NCBI GenBank assembly: GCA_964035575.1
Contig: OZ037888.1
Coordinates: 124,001 to 188,000, forward strand
Length of the DNA stretch: 64,000 nt
Source: Rhynchopus sp. YZ270_cl-10
Taxonomy: Eukaryota; Euglenozoa; Diplonemea; Diplonemida; Diplonemidae
Direction of reading: 5' to 3'
This document shows positions 34,001-45,657 of the stretch, piece by piece. The position numbers and the translations under genes were made by a program. Within the stretch, counting starts at the first letter, position 1, and each line of letters begins with the position of its first letter. The notes under the pieces were generated by a model that was given only the letters and a program-made list of their open reading frames with translations, searched no databases and was not told where the DNA came from.

Positions 34001-35285
34001 CGTTGGTCCTTGCGGCCCAGGCAATGGTTTCGACGCAGGCGACGAGGTGGTGGTCGTAGAGGTGCTGCACTGCTTTGCAGATCTTCGCGTTGGCGGCGAA
34101 CTGCAGCCTGCGTTTGCATTTACTGTTCCTCAAGGCACGCTGGTCGATCGCAGCGTCGGTGTCGATTAATGGACGCCACCGGCTCACATATGCTTCCTGG
34201 TCTTCTAGCACGATCTCTGTGTGCGGCAGGGAGTGTCCTTCCCAGCATGCACCGTAGTCTTGCCGCCATGCGTCGTACGCATCCCGTTCAAATTCTGCGT
34301 GGTAGCGGGGACACATGAACCGGCGGAGGCGACACAGCTGCTTATCACGTACCTCTCCTTGCCCGGTTTTTTCGTAGTGTGTCGCATTGCACGGCAACGA
34401 TTTGTATGTGGCAGGGTGGAACTGCAGCTCCATGGCAGTGTGCACACGGGAGCACTGTGGGGTGCAGCGATTGGGGTTCTGCCAGACGTCTTCCCGTGGT
34501 TTCTTTACCTTCGGGCAGACAGTGTGGATGTACCACACGGAGTCAGGCGCGCGTCTCCTCTTCGCATAGTTTTTCTCTTCACCTTTACTGAAATAACTCT
34601 TCCAAGACCTTAACGAAAGCAGCTCCGTTGGCGTCAAGCAGCACAGCTCCACACGCGACTCCCAATCCCCCTCTCCAAAGCAGTAGCTGTCCAGCAGGCC
34701 CGACAGCACATCAGATACCCCCTCCGGTTCGTCAGCGGGCGCAGCCCTGCCGTCTTCCTCCTCATCCTCCTCGTCTTCCTCATATTCCACCTGGCTGCTA
34801 TGCTCTGAAGCCACATCGTCAGAGTCTGTGTCAAATCCTTGCGCCGCTTTGACTTCCTTTGCCTTCTGTGCAGATGATATAGCGTTTGTCACACAACTTG
34901 AGGCCAGGGCAATGAGGATTGTTGACCCAACGTCACGCCAGAGGTCAGCAAAGCTTGAGGGGACGTCTGGAATGAACGCGGGTGAGACCTGCGTGCAGAG
35001 GGCGAGGAGGATTTCGTTGTTTGCTTTGATGAGGGCAGCATGGCGACGTTCCTTGGACAGAAGAGACAGAGGGATCATGCGGTGGGCACGGAAGCTCTCC
35101 AATGCGCGTTGCAAGCAGACCACTGCAACTGCGCCGTCGTCCTTTTCCTTGACTGCATCGCTGTCGGTATCCTTCTCCTTAACCAGCACCTTGACCCCGG
35201 CAGAGACCTGCCACAGTGCGACACCATCCCCGCAGTGTTTGCACACACCTGTGCAGTGCAGGGTGTGGTGTCGCTTTGGAAACAT
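31040..35285 (-). CDS. Terminal nucleotidyltransferase with CCCH zinc finger and CUE domain
   Basis: A DNA polymerase beta-superfamily RNA tailing enzyme (TUTase or non-canonical poly(A) polymerase), about 1397 residues from two exons (35285-33699 and 33646-31040; the 52-base intron joins in phase). The N-terminal half has an acidic stretch near 175 and a CCCH-like zinc-finger region at about 250-335 (CTPQCSRVHTAMELQFHP, CRLRRFMCPRYH). The catalytic domain has FGSSHQGL followed by DADAD near 664 and the third aspartate in HNEFDLSL near 904; about 230 residues lie between them, as in kinetoplastid TUTases that carry an intervening domain. The central domain reads VKLWAGETRLIKTDDPPLTS, typical of the PAP-associated fold. 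The last 45 residues (FQADIDLLSAEFPDAPRSEI) form a CUE-like ubiquitin-binding motif. Nucleotide preference (U or A) cannot be read. Confidence 0.88.
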
Positions 35286-35298
35286 ATCGTAGGGTAGC

Positions 35299-35300
35299 CT
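35299..35300 (-). promoter_or_regulatory. Putative trans-splice acceptor, nucleotidyltransferase
   Basis: TTCTCTCATCC...CACAACAG ends 13 bases upstream of the ATG on the coding strand. Confidence 0.5.
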
Positions 35301-35325
35301 GTTGTGTGAATTGGATGAGAGAAAA

Positions 35326-35392
35326 AGGGTTGACTACAACAGCCCGCTCGTGACAGTGTACCTAAGTGCATGACCGGTGTACTGAATCCCCT
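35326..35392 (-). repeat. Family B motif upstream of the nucleotidyltransferase
   Basis: GTTGACTACAACAGCCCGC, CTCGTGACAGTGTACC and CATGACCGGTGTAC match, in order, the intronic B copies at 38810 and 50475. Confidence 0.7.
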
Positions 35393-35460
35393 AACATATG
35401 CAGCCTATATACACCCATTTAGAAAAAAGAATGGTATATTAGAAGAAAAAATGGGTATTA

Positions 35461-36458
35461 TGGTGTGACCACCCAAACCGATTCTCCGAGGTTCTTCCGT
35501 GGTTCTTCCGTAGGTACTCCGGTAAGGGGGGTATACTTTTTTTTTGTTGTTTTCGGTTTTCGCCACCCGGGGGGCTTCGAGACCTGGTAACCGCACACGT
35601 ACCCTCAGGTTGTGTAAAAGTGATTTTGCTGACCAAAACATAAAAGTAACGACCAAAAAATAAAAAAAACGAAAAATGAATTTTCTAAAGCAAACTGACG
35701 GTGTTGACTTGGCCGTGCAGTCAGACACAGGCCCCTCGACAGTGGCACGTCGGGCACTACTTGGCTGTGCAGTCAGACACCGCGACCCGGAGGAAAGGGA
35801 ATGTGCCGCACGCGGGTGCCACAAGCACTGGGAAAGCCCCCAAGGCGGCCATGGGATATATAGTTGCGTATTGCACACAGTATACACAGTATACACAGTA
35901 TACACAGTATACACAGTATACACAGTATACACAGTATACACAGTATACACAGTATACACAGTATACACAGTATACACAGTATACACAGTATACACAGTAT
36001 ACACAGTATACACAGTATACACAGTATACACAGTATACACAGTATACACAGTATACACAGTATACACAGTATACACAGTATACACAGTATACACAGTATA
36101 CACAGTATACACAGTATACACAGTATACACAGTATACACAGTATACACAGTATACACAGTATACACAGTATACACAGTATACACAGTATACACAGTATAC
36201 ACAGTACACACTATATACGGGCGGTTCATTTTTTTTCAAGGGATTTTTTCCTCGCCGTTATTTTTTCGCGCGAAAATGCCATTTTTGGCACGTTTCAACC
36301 AATACAAACCCGTGGTGACCTCTCTCAGTCAAATTTGTGGTCATTTTCCCCTTGTGACAGAAACCGAGAACAACAAAAAAAAAGTATACCCCCTAGCAGT
36401 TCTCCGAGGTTCCTCCGTGGTTCTCCCGTGGGTTCCCCGTACCCCTTGAATCACACCA
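35461..36458. mobile_element. TIR element enclosing a 9-bp minisatellite
   Basis: Outer ends are TGGTGTGA and TCACACCA. Subterminal inverted repeats include GGGTATAC followed by T9 GTTGTT and CGGTTT on the left (35527-35565), and the complement on the right (36358-36392). A TCTCCGAGGTTC block lies near each end. The interior carries the minisatellite. The left end TATTATGGTGTG is shared with the small element at 40364. Confidence 0.55.
35878..36205. repeat. Minisatellite (TATACACAG), about 36 copies
   Basis: Units appear perfect over 320 bases. Because the unit is 9 bases without stops in any frame, all frames stay open; the apparent proteins are artefacts. Confidence 0.97.
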
Positions 36459-37854
36459 GGTATACATGTACAGTGACAATTAAAGAAAAAGAAAAGCTTA
36501 TAAGATGATCCTAAGCCTCACGTGCTTAGCCACCAATTAAAAGACATGGGCTAGTGGATTGTTTTTGTGACGAAAATGACTAAAAAGTGGTTAAGGATAC
36601 GTTAACAACAAGTAAACTTGGGGGAAGAGGATCACCTCGGATGTAATGCAGAGTTATGAGTGCTTCGAAAAATCGGATGAAATAAAAGGGTTGGTCATGG
36701 GGAAGATTTTTTGTTTTCTGATATTTTGCTTTTTTGTGTGTGACAGCGGCCAGAGACAGAGAGAGTGATATCCCCACGCTATTTTTGGTTGTTGTGTGTG
36801 TGTGTTTTTTTTTTTTTGTCCTTTTCCCTCCCACAATTGATAACCTGCTCCATTTTTCGTATTTTTTTTCCTTTTTTTTTTTTTGCTCTTTTTTGCCTTT
36901 TGTCGAGAGAGAGGTGATACAAAATGCTCTCTCCCTCCCTCCCCCCCTGCCCCCCGATTTTCTCTGTTTCCCCCCACAGAAAACTTCAAAAAAAGAAAAA
37001 AAAAATAGGGGGAAAGCCAAGAATTTCATGATACCAAAAAAAAACAAAAAAAAAATCCCCCGCAAAGTGAAGGGGGGAAGGGGAGGACTCCCTCTCTCTC
37101 TCTCTCTTGATCCGTATTTATATTTTTGCTTTTGGGAGTGTGAGAAGGAGGGTGACGGGGGGTTTTTTTCCCCCCTCTGGACCCTGGATTGTCCTTACGC
37201 TTCTCCTCCTCCTCCTCCTCATCCTCCTCCGCTTACTTTTGATGAAAAGAAGAAGAGAAAAAAAATGCCAGAATCCTGTTCACAACATATACTCCTAAAG
37301 AGTCGATGAAAACAGAACTTTTGCGTTTTCTTCTTTTCTTCCTTTTTATTTTTACTTTTTTTTGCTTTTTGCATTGACACATAACGTAACGAAACTGACC
37401 CTCGGGAGAACAACCTGAAAAAGTTAATTTCAAATACTTTCCACTCAAAGAGAAAAGCACTGAAAAAGAAAAAAATGATTTTGAAACGCCGAAAGCTTGA
37501 ACACATCAATCTCAATATCTCCACCCATTTTGATTAATTTCATATACTTCCATCAAAGAGAAAGCACGATGGTTTATCTTTAAAAAAAATCTTGAAAGAT
37601 GAATGCACCCTCACATTGGACGTCCAAAAAAGATCAGGCTGTAAAACGTCGGGTCTTACTTTTTTTTTTGTTTTGTTTTGTTCTTGTTTTTTTTGTTATT
37701 TTGTTTTTTTTTTTTTTTTGCACCGATCAATCACCGCAACATAGGTTAGAATGCTTCTTTTGCAGAACAAAAAAAAAAAAGATAAACTCAAAAACGCTTA
37801 CCTTTTTTCTTTCCCCCTTGCCCGGGCAAAACGCAAAATATACCCCACTTTTTT
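36459..37854. other. Gene-free spacer downstream of NOG2
   Basis: Family A motifs occur at about 36493-36535 and weakly at 37588-37620. The remainder is homopolymer-rich (long T and A runs) and shows no gene. Confidence 0.6.
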
Positions 37855-40220
37855 TTACTTCTTCTTCACCAGCTTGACCACCTTTTTGGGTGTGGTTGAT
37901 GCTGCACTTGGGGCCTTTTTCGCTGCCTTCAGCGCCTCCCATGGGGACAATACTGCGGGCGCTGCTGCTGCTGCTGCCTCCTTCACTGGCTTCTTCTCAA
38001 CCTTCTTCTTCTCCACAGGCTTCTTGGCGACTCTGCTAACGGGGGTAGAGGTTTGTTTTGCGCGTTTTGCGGGGGGCTCGTCTTCGGCTTCTGATCCGTC
38101 GTAGCTTTCTGAACCGTCTGTGAGGTCTTCGCTGTCGGATTCACGTTCGTTGTTGAGGTTGGCCACGTCGTCGTCGTCAGCCTCGGAGACGGATTCGTTT
38201 TCTTCGTCCTCGACGTCGATACCTTCTTCTTCTTGCTGCACCTTCGACTTCAGCTCTTCGTTGATGATGTTGAAGGTGGAGTAGTTTTGGATGCGCTTCA
38301 TGAGCATCGACTCCTCAGTCAGTTTGTGCTCACGGAACTGCTGGTTCGACTCAAACGGGGGTGCGTTGAACCACGGAAGACGTCCACGGATCCAGTCGTG
38401 AAGCACCATTCTCGCAGCAGAGTCTCTGTCAGGCTCGGCACCACGAAGCAGCTTCCCTCTCGTCACCGCAATCTGCTCAAGGAAGCTGTCGGTGTCCTCA
38501 AAGTCACCGATCTGGTACGTCTTCTTGAGGTCCTCCTTCTTGATAATGTCGAGGATGGTCTTGATGACCTCACCCTTGTCGGCGTTGCCCATACGCTCGA
38601 TACGCACAACACCCTTAAGCACGGCCTCCACGTCGTTGTTCTTGTGGTCAGAGTCGTGGATGACTCCGGGGCAATCAACAAGGAAGATGCTCTTGCTCAG
38701 GTTCACGTATTGCCAGACCTGAGGTAGGGTTGAAAAGTATGCAACACTCAGTCTCAAATTCAAGTACAACAGAAACTTTCTTTGTACACTGCATGCCCTT
38801 AAAAAAGTTGGCTTGAAATACAAAAGCCCTCTCGTGAAGAGTGTACCTTGGTACAATGACCGGCTGTACCGGGGTGGACCCCAACCATGCAGTACAACAT
38901 CAAAAAGAAAAAGGTGCTTTTTTGCCGGGTTGCAGAAAGACCTGGAAAGGAAACTAACATACCTTTGTCTCACCGGGGATGGGTGCCACCTTGCAGACCT
39001 TCTTCGAGCGGATTGTGTTGATCACTGAGGACTTTCCGACGTTGGGGTATCCGATCTGTGTGTTGGTGGTTTGTTGAATGAAAGTACAAATGGTGTTGAC
39101 CAGGTGGATATGGGAAGCTTTATGTGAGGTTTCTTTGGGGCAAACAATAAAAGGCTGCTGTGTGTAGCCTATCTATGTAACATACCAGCCCAACCGAAAT
39201 CGTCTTCTTCCCACCACCCTTCTTCCCCTTGACCGCACCGTGGAGCCTGGAGAATTGTCTCAACAGGTTGATCAGGTTTCCTTTACCGAAGGGGTTCGTA
39301 AGCGATCCGTGGAAGGCAATGGTGGGTCTGTCCTTCGAGAGGATCTGGAGCCAACGCGCGGTTACCCAGGTGGGGACAAGGTCGACCTTGTTGAGGACGA
39401 AGATAAGATGCTTGAACTTCTTCTCCTTTTGCAGGTAGTTCTCGAGGTATGTGGAGCGTGTGCCCATCGGGTCGCGCGCGTCAAGGACCTGGAGGATGAC
39501 GTCACTGCTGTCAATGACCTTCCACAGCTGTTGCCAGATGCGACCGGACTGCCCCTTGTCGAAGGGGTTTCTGTCAATGGTCATATCGCGTGTCACCATC
39601 CCCGTTGAGGTGGTCGGGTCGGACTCACGCTGAACGTTGGACAGCAGGTATCTGTCTCTGTTCTCCTTGTATGTGCTCTCCTTCTCCCCTGCAAGCTTGC
39701 CCAGATCTTCGAGTGTAGACGCGGAGATCTCAACACGTTTCCGCCGTGCGGTTTTGCCGAAGGTGCCTTTGAAGTTGAACTGCTTTTTTTCGAGTTGGTT
39801 GTCATGCGTCTTGGGCTCTTCAAGGAGCGACAGCGGCAGCTTCGACGGCTTGATCAGAACGGAGTAAGGGTCCTTCAGCTTCTTCGCCATTTCCTCACGG
39901 AACTTCTGCATGGCATCCTGCCCGATGACACGGGGCGCTCCGAACCATCTCCTGTCAGGCGCAATGCGTGCCATGCCTCCTTTTGCGATTTTGTCTGATG
40001 GGTCAAGTACGCTCCCCTTAACGATCTCTCCGGTGTTGGTGTCGCGTCTCACCTTCGACTTCCTCATGTTGATCAAGCTAGTCACGGCATTGCTTCTGAA
40101 CGATGAGTTCTTAATGTCAATATTCGCCCTTCTCTTCGTGGGCGGGATCGCCACACCCGTCTTCTTCACGGCACCTGCCTTCTTTGCGGCCGCAGCCTTC
40201 TTACCAATACCTCCACCCAT
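37855..40220 (-). CDS. NOG2: Nucleolar GTPase NOG2/GNL2 (ribosome assembly), three exons
   Basis: A circularly permuted GTPase needed for maturation and nuclear export of the pre-60S ribosomal subunit, acting in nucleolus and nucleoplasm. Exons 40220-39186, 39055-38963 and 38718-37855 join in phase to 663 residues, close to the usual family length. The permuted order is visible: G4 LNKVDLV near 290, then G1 [10 protein letters not shown] at the exon 1-2 junction, then G3 VDCPGV in exon 3. The NGP1NT region ([29 protein letters not shown]) precedes. The C terminus is a charged tail (acidic stretch, then lysine-rich [10 protein letters not shown]) as in other NOG2 proteins. Intron 1 is 130 bases; intron 2 is 244 bases and contains a full family B motif. 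The leader is 51 bases after TTTACAG. Confidence 0.95.
38808..38882 (-). repeat. Family B motif in NOG2 intron 2
   Basis: TTGAAATACAAAAGCCCTC, TCGTGAAGAGTGTACC and CAATGACCGGCTGTACCGGG follow one another. It matches the PRODH intron copies almost base for base over about 65 bases. Confidence 0.85.
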
Positions 40221-40271
40221 TGTATATCTCTCTGATCAAGACTAACAAAAAATAGCCTTGTGTGTACACCT

Positions 40272-40273
40272 CT
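40272..40273 (-). promoter_or_regulatory. Putative trans-splice acceptor, NOG2
   Basis: TTCCCCCTTTACAG lies 51 bases upstream of the ATG on the coding strand. Confidence 0.5.
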
Positions 40274-40363
40274 GTAAAGGGGGAATAAAGTGAAGTTGGG
40301 GGGATATTTTTTTGATCAAATAGAAGTTAATGAGGGAGGTGTGGAGAGAGAATTAGAATATTA

Positions 40364-40503
40364 TGGTGTGGCTGACGACCCCAAATAGCAGAAAATAGCA
40401 GAAAGTAGCACCTCCCTTCAGCCGCACCAAAAAATCCAGATCCCCAGAATAGCAGAAAGTAGCAGAAAATTGCAGAAAATAGCGCCCCCTTTCAGCCACA
40501 CCA
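40364..40503. mobile_element. Small TIR element, 140 bases
   Basis: Ends TGGTGTGGCTG and CAGCCACACCA are inverted. The interior is two diverged copies of an AATAGCAGAAAGTAGCA-type unit. No clear target duplication is seen. Confidence 0.6.
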
Positions 40504-41218
40504 CAGTTAAATTCTATAATTTCAGGCACGATGTCACAAAGTGAAGTTGGGGGTGAGGGGGGTGAAGGGTGCGGTCTTTCCGTGCCTTTAAATCTGATAG
40601 TGCAAAACGCCTCTGGGACAAAAGGTACTGAGGTGACACCCCGCGGGGTTATCGATAGGTGGTGTTGCATTTTGGGGTGTTTGCTGAAGAGAAAAGGGGG
40701 TAAAAACAAGGAGGTCCATTTTTTTTTTTGTCGCATTTTCGTTTTGCGATTGGTGAGAGGCCTGGGGGGTATGTGAGGGAATGAAGTGGGAAAAAAAAAG
40801 GACAACTGGCTGGTCCCCTTTTCCCGAGAATAGGGGGTTGCACGCAATGCTGTCAGAAAGACCCTCCGCCCTTACCGTTAAGTCGGTAAAGGAGTTCTCT
40901 GGTCAACGTGCAAATAAAACAAAATGTTTTTTATTTTTTTTGCGGACATTGTTTTTTTTTTTTTTTTGTTTTGCGCATACAGTCGCAAAATGATAGAGTT
41001 AACAGGGTAATAGTCATTCATACCCACACTCCGCAAACAGCTTTTATCGACAATATACACACACACAAAAACCTCCCCCCACCACCAACTAGGCCAGGAG
41101 GAGTGTTTAAAACCAAGGAGGACACAACATCGGTTCAAGCCTTGTCGGTACTGCTATTTTTTGAGGGGGGGGGAGAGAGAGGGGTTTTTTTTTGTACCTG
41201 AGGATGCTTTTTGAGGTC

Positions 41219-41297
41219 CAGTGTATCGCAATATTATGGGTGACTTAATTGTGGGTCAACCCCAATTAGACACAACCCCTAATATTGCGACTCACTG
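41219..41297. mobile_element. Palindromic mini-element, 79 bases
   Basis: CAGTGTATCGCAATATTA pairs with TAATATTGCGACTCACTG, and GTGGGTCAACCCCAATT lies at the centre. It is a hairpin-forming remnant of a TIR element. Confidence 0.55.
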
Positions 41298-43512
41298 TAT
41301 GGTGTGCGGGTAAATTTTTTTTTTTTGTTTGTTTTTGTTTTTGTGTTTTCCCCCCTGCATTCAAAAAACATAAGGGTTTTGACAAAAAGCTTTGTACACA
41401 AAAGCACGTTTTTGAGCATCACATCTCAGGATGGAGAAACAGAACAGAGGAAAAGGTGAAAACGAGAGAGCGAGCAAGAAGGTACGGGGCAAGAACAGGC
41501 AGGGGAGTGGGAGGGGGTGAGTACCCCAAAGAAGATAAAAATACTGAACAAAACAAAACAAAAAAAAAAAAAAAGCAACCAAAATATTAGGGCCCTTTGC
41601 AACCCATCTTGAACTACTGGAAAAAAAAAGGTGAGCCATAGGTACACCCAGTGTTGATCACCAGGGGTAGACTGTCGTGTCGGTACACATCCCCCCAACA
41701 GCGCTTTCACCGCATGCTGTTGCGAGCACAAATCACCTAAGAAGTACCAGAAGTACCCCACCCTGGTAGGAACCTGGGGTTGGTACTTCACTCAATACTG
41801 TCCCAAGCCTCTGTGCTTTGATAACGGCCCCCCTCTCTGGGGGAGCCTCAAACCCACATGCATCAAATTGTAAGTAAATATACTGGAGCACACTCTAGAG
41901 TGGCTACACTAATACAACCAAGTTTTCAAAAAAAAAAGAATGCTTGGTAAAACCACCTAGCTGAAGACTGTGCAAGGCCAAGTGGGTTGCATTTTTATTA
42001 TTTTGGGTGGATTCTGGATTCTGGAACGTGGTCACCGCACTGCTCCACAAACGACAGGCCGCAACAATAAGAGAACCTATTTTCCTGAAAACAAAACTGT
42101 TGAAAAGTTTCAATGAAAACAGAATCAGTGTGCAAAAAAAAAAAGGGGGGAGGGAAAAGGCTAACAGAGTACCGCAACACATCACCTTGAAAACACCGTA
42201 GAACAAAGCAATATTAAAATGGTTGTGGATGATAGTTGTGGATTGTTGTTTTTTTTTTTTTTTTTGGCTAAATTGTTGGATTAGTGGAGTTGCCTCGGTT
42301 GTGTTGTCACAGTTGTGCAATCTCCACATTCCACTTTTTTGCTGAGAGCATAAAGAGAAACAAAAAGTTGACAAGATTAATCTAATTCTCTCTCCCATCA
42401 TCTTGAAAACTTTTACTGCAACAAATTTTGCGCAGGATTTTTTGAAAAGTGGTACAAAAAAAGGGGGTTTTGGGTTACATCGTGAGGGGATGGAAAAAAT
42501 ATGTGGGAAAAAACTGTGTTTTTTCCCTGTCAAAAAAAAAAAATCTCGTGTTGTGGTACAGTTGTCGACACAAGAAACACAGAACTGAAATGATGGTTTT
42601 TTTTGTTCCCTTTTCTTGGAAGAACCGTTGGGGAGGTTGGAAATGCGGTGGTACCGCCTTGGTGCAAATACTGGTATAACCGAGCCCAAAAAATGTACAC
42701 TTTTTGTGGACTTTTCGTGGAGGGGATTTTACCATGGGTACACTATCTTGGACTTCAAAGTGGTTTCTAGTCCAATTTTAGTGGAGATAAAAGGTAAAAG
42801 TGCAAAACGCCTCACCGTTCATCGGCGGACGCAGGCACTGAGGTAATATAGCTACACCAAAGATGCAATCTGACGTTTTGTTTTATTTTGTTTTTGGGAT
42901 TAGTGTAGCTGCCATCTAGACAGTCATCACTTTTTTTTTGGATTGTTGAGAACCTCAGTTATTCTCCCCAAACCCCAACACCCTTCTGATGACCTATTAT
43001 AGGATAATGGACAAGACCACAACCCAGCTTTTTATCAGCTTTTAGCTTCCCAGAGGCAGGTGTTCAAAAGAAAGAAGTTGAAAATGCAAACACCTCGGCA
43101 CTGTTTCTCCGCGGGGTTTTTCGAACTCCAGAGAGCATTTCATTTGGCATATGGGGGGTATGCCTAAAAGAAAGAAAAAAAATCAACCAAAAAAAAACCC
43201 CCAAAAACAAAGCTTTTCTTGTAAAGATATGACCTAATCTTCGTCACAAAAAGATTTTGTTTGACTATAGACTACTATCACTAGATAGCAGCCACGTTTG
43301 TTCACAAGAAAAGAAAAGAAAAGAAAGGAAGACATCACTCCTTCGTCCCTCAACCATCCCTCTGCTCCCTTTGCACGTACTGCATAGTGTGGTGTAGCAG
43401 TGACCCCATTTGCTTACCAAATTTGAGCCCACGCTGAGATACAGACCACATATATGCAGGAGATAAAGGGGGAATGGAGAGGGAAAGAAAGTGGGGTGAT
43501 AAAAAAAAAATA

Positions 43513-43552
43513 CAAGTTTATAAGATGAACCTAAGCCTCTAGTCACCATAAA
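43513..43552 (-). repeat. Family A motif
   Basis: AAGTTTATAAGATGAACC then CTAAGCCTCTAGTCACC; a near-consensus intergenic copy. Confidence 0.75.
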
Positions 43553-43634
43553 AAGCCTCCAAGGAAAATGGACGCGCTGTGAATAGTAGTCGACATGGGG
43601 CGAGATTTTTGGGGGATAATTTTTAAGCTATGGG

Positions 43635-44676
43635 AGCGTCCGCGAAAGACCCCCCCCTAAAGCTAACATCCATGCTTATTGGTATTTCACTAATTAAAAT
43701 TTTGGTATTTTATAAGATTTTTTTTTTAAATGAACTCAGAGTTAAGTTTCTGAGTTCATTAAAAAAAAAATCGGTGAAAAATTCCGAGTAGGTATTAATT
43801 TAGATAGGAAAAGCTATGTCAACAGCTATGTGTCCCCTTATTTTACCTGTAAATACTAAGGATATAGGAAGGAATTCACTAATATCTGTCTCTAAACCCA
43901 TTATCAAAAAGGGGGTAGGAAAGGGGGGTGGAGGCTTGTCGTCCCCTCCGAACACTCTAAATAGAGCGCGAAAGAGCTTCACGCTCCGGGTCGTCTGCGG
44001 CGACGTCGACTTTCTCGCAGAAAACCCCCTTTTTTGAGTGACCCTATTGACCTCAGTGATGAGTCTCTCCAAGAGTTACAGACAATTGTCCGCCTGTTCC
44101 TCCTCTTCCTCCTCCGTCTCGCTGTCACTGTCCTCCTGAGGGTGTCGCTGATGCAACTACAGGAGTAGTAAACGGCGGACGCCCCTTTTCTCCTGGTGGT
44201 TGTCTTCTGCATATGGAGGGACATATGCTTCGAGCTACACACCTCGCGCATCCAGCTCCTCGCGCCCCACCCTTTGCCCCCCTGCCAGTGAACCCCTGCA
44301 TACACCTGCAGCTCGGCGAAGTTTTTTAGGCCTCGGAAAGGCCGGGTTTTCAGCTCCTGAGCGAATGCTTTGGCTGCTGATTACATTTCCCCCTGTTGTG
44401 TTGTTCTGTGGGTGGTTATATGGGTGTTTGTGAGGATTTCCTTGTATATCCTTAGTATTTACAGGTAAAATAAGGGGACACATAGCTGTTGACATAGCTT
44501 TTCCTATCTAAATTAATACCTACTCGGAATTTTTCACCGATTTTTTTTTTAATGAACTCAGAAACTTAACTCTGAGTTCATTTTAAAAAAAAATCTTATA
44601 AAATACCAAAATTTTAATTAGTGAAATACCAATAAGCATGGATGTTAGCTTTAGGGGGGGGTCTTTCGCGGACGCT
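43635..44676. mobile_element. Long-TIR element, 1.04 kb
   Basis: Inverted repeats of about 230-240 bases begin AGCGTCCGCGAAAGACCCCC and end with the complement. Within each arm a second palindrome (GAACTCAGA...TCTGAGTTC) is present. The 570-base interior has no recognisable gene. Ends of AG and CT with very long TIRs recall Polinton-type elements, but no diagnostic gene and no target duplication is seen, so the family is open. It looks like an internally deleted fossil. Confidence 0.65.
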
Positions 44677-44767
44677 GCCCTATTTATACGGTGGGTGTTA
44701 TAACGTTATAACGCCGTAGTATAATTATCATTTTGTTTTTTTTTTTGAAAATATTTGTTTGTATTAG

Positions 44768-45657
44768 TTGGGTGATCTATGATCGTCTCCGTGGGACACG
44801 TAACAGGCTGTGAGAGCTTGTGAGAGCCTGTGAGACCTTGTGCTTGTGAGAGTCTGTGAGAGCCTGTGAGAGCTTGTGAGACCTTGTGAGAGCCTGTGAG
44901 ACCTTGTGAGAGCTTGTGAGAGCCTGTGAGAGCTTACTGAGAGCTAGTGAGAGTTAGTGAGAGCTAGTGAGAGCTAGTGGGAGCTGTGCGAGCTTAGTGA
45001 GAGCTTGTGAGAGCTTACTGGGAGTTAGTGAGAGTTAGTGGGAGCTAGTGGGAGCTGTGAGAGCTTACTGAGAGCTGATGACCTACAGTATACACAGTAT
45101 ACACAGTATACACAGTATACACAGTATACACAGTATACACAGTATACACAGTATACACAGTATACACAGTATACACAGTATACACAGTATACACAGTATA
45201 CACAGTATACACAGTATACACAGTATACACAGTATACACAGTATACACAGTATACACAGTATACACAGTATACACAGTATACACAGTATACACAGTATAC
45301 ACAGTATACACAGTATACACAGTATACACAGTATACACAGTATACACAGTATACACAGTATACACAGTATACACAGTATACACAGTATACACAGTATACA
45401 CAATACAAACGCCAGGTGGTCTGAAGAGTGATCTGACCACATTGTCCCAGTATAACATACGCCCAATAAATCCATTGAAGAAGGAATATTTCACGTTTGA
45501 CCACCACAGAATACATGTTGCCAGCCACACCACACCACTAACAAAAAACCCCTCAGAGTTAGTGAGAGCCTGTGAGAGCCTGTGAGAGCTTGTGAGAGCC
45601 TGTGAGAGCTTAGTGAGAGCTAGTAAAAAAATCTCTCCCCGTTCATAGATCACCCAA
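44768..45657. mobile_element. TIR element with TTAG duplication and the same minisatellite
   Basis: Ends TTGGGTGATCTATGA and TCATAGATCACCCAA are inverted; TTAG (44764-44767 and 45658-45661) flanks both sides. The insertion splits a family D motif. Inside, GAGAGCTTGT-type tandem units (44809-45080, again 45556-45630) border the 9-bp array and a diverged repeat shared with 8505-8640. Confidence 0.7.
45089..45402. repeat. Minisatellite (TATACACAG), about 35 copies
   Basis: Same unit and same strand as the array at 35878-36205, also without visible interruptions. Confidence 0.97.

Larger units (their letters stand above)
40274..43634. other. Gene-free zone, first part
   Basis: It contains small inverted-repeat elements at 40364-40503 and 41219-41297. 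Family C motifs occur at about 40597, 42793 and 43077, a reversed family D copy at about 41895-41935, and a family A copy at 43513-43552. Long A and T runs fill the rest. No gene is recognised. Confidence 0.6.

Noticed and set aside
35701-36318. Long open frames through the 9-bp minisatellite (also 45025-45740)
   Set aside because: The unit length is a multiple of three with no stop in any frame, so all six frames are open; repeats of VYT, YTQ, IHS and so on are artefacts.
35875-45402. CRISPR-like arrays
   Set aside because: The 9-bp units have no spacers; these are eukaryotic minisatellites.
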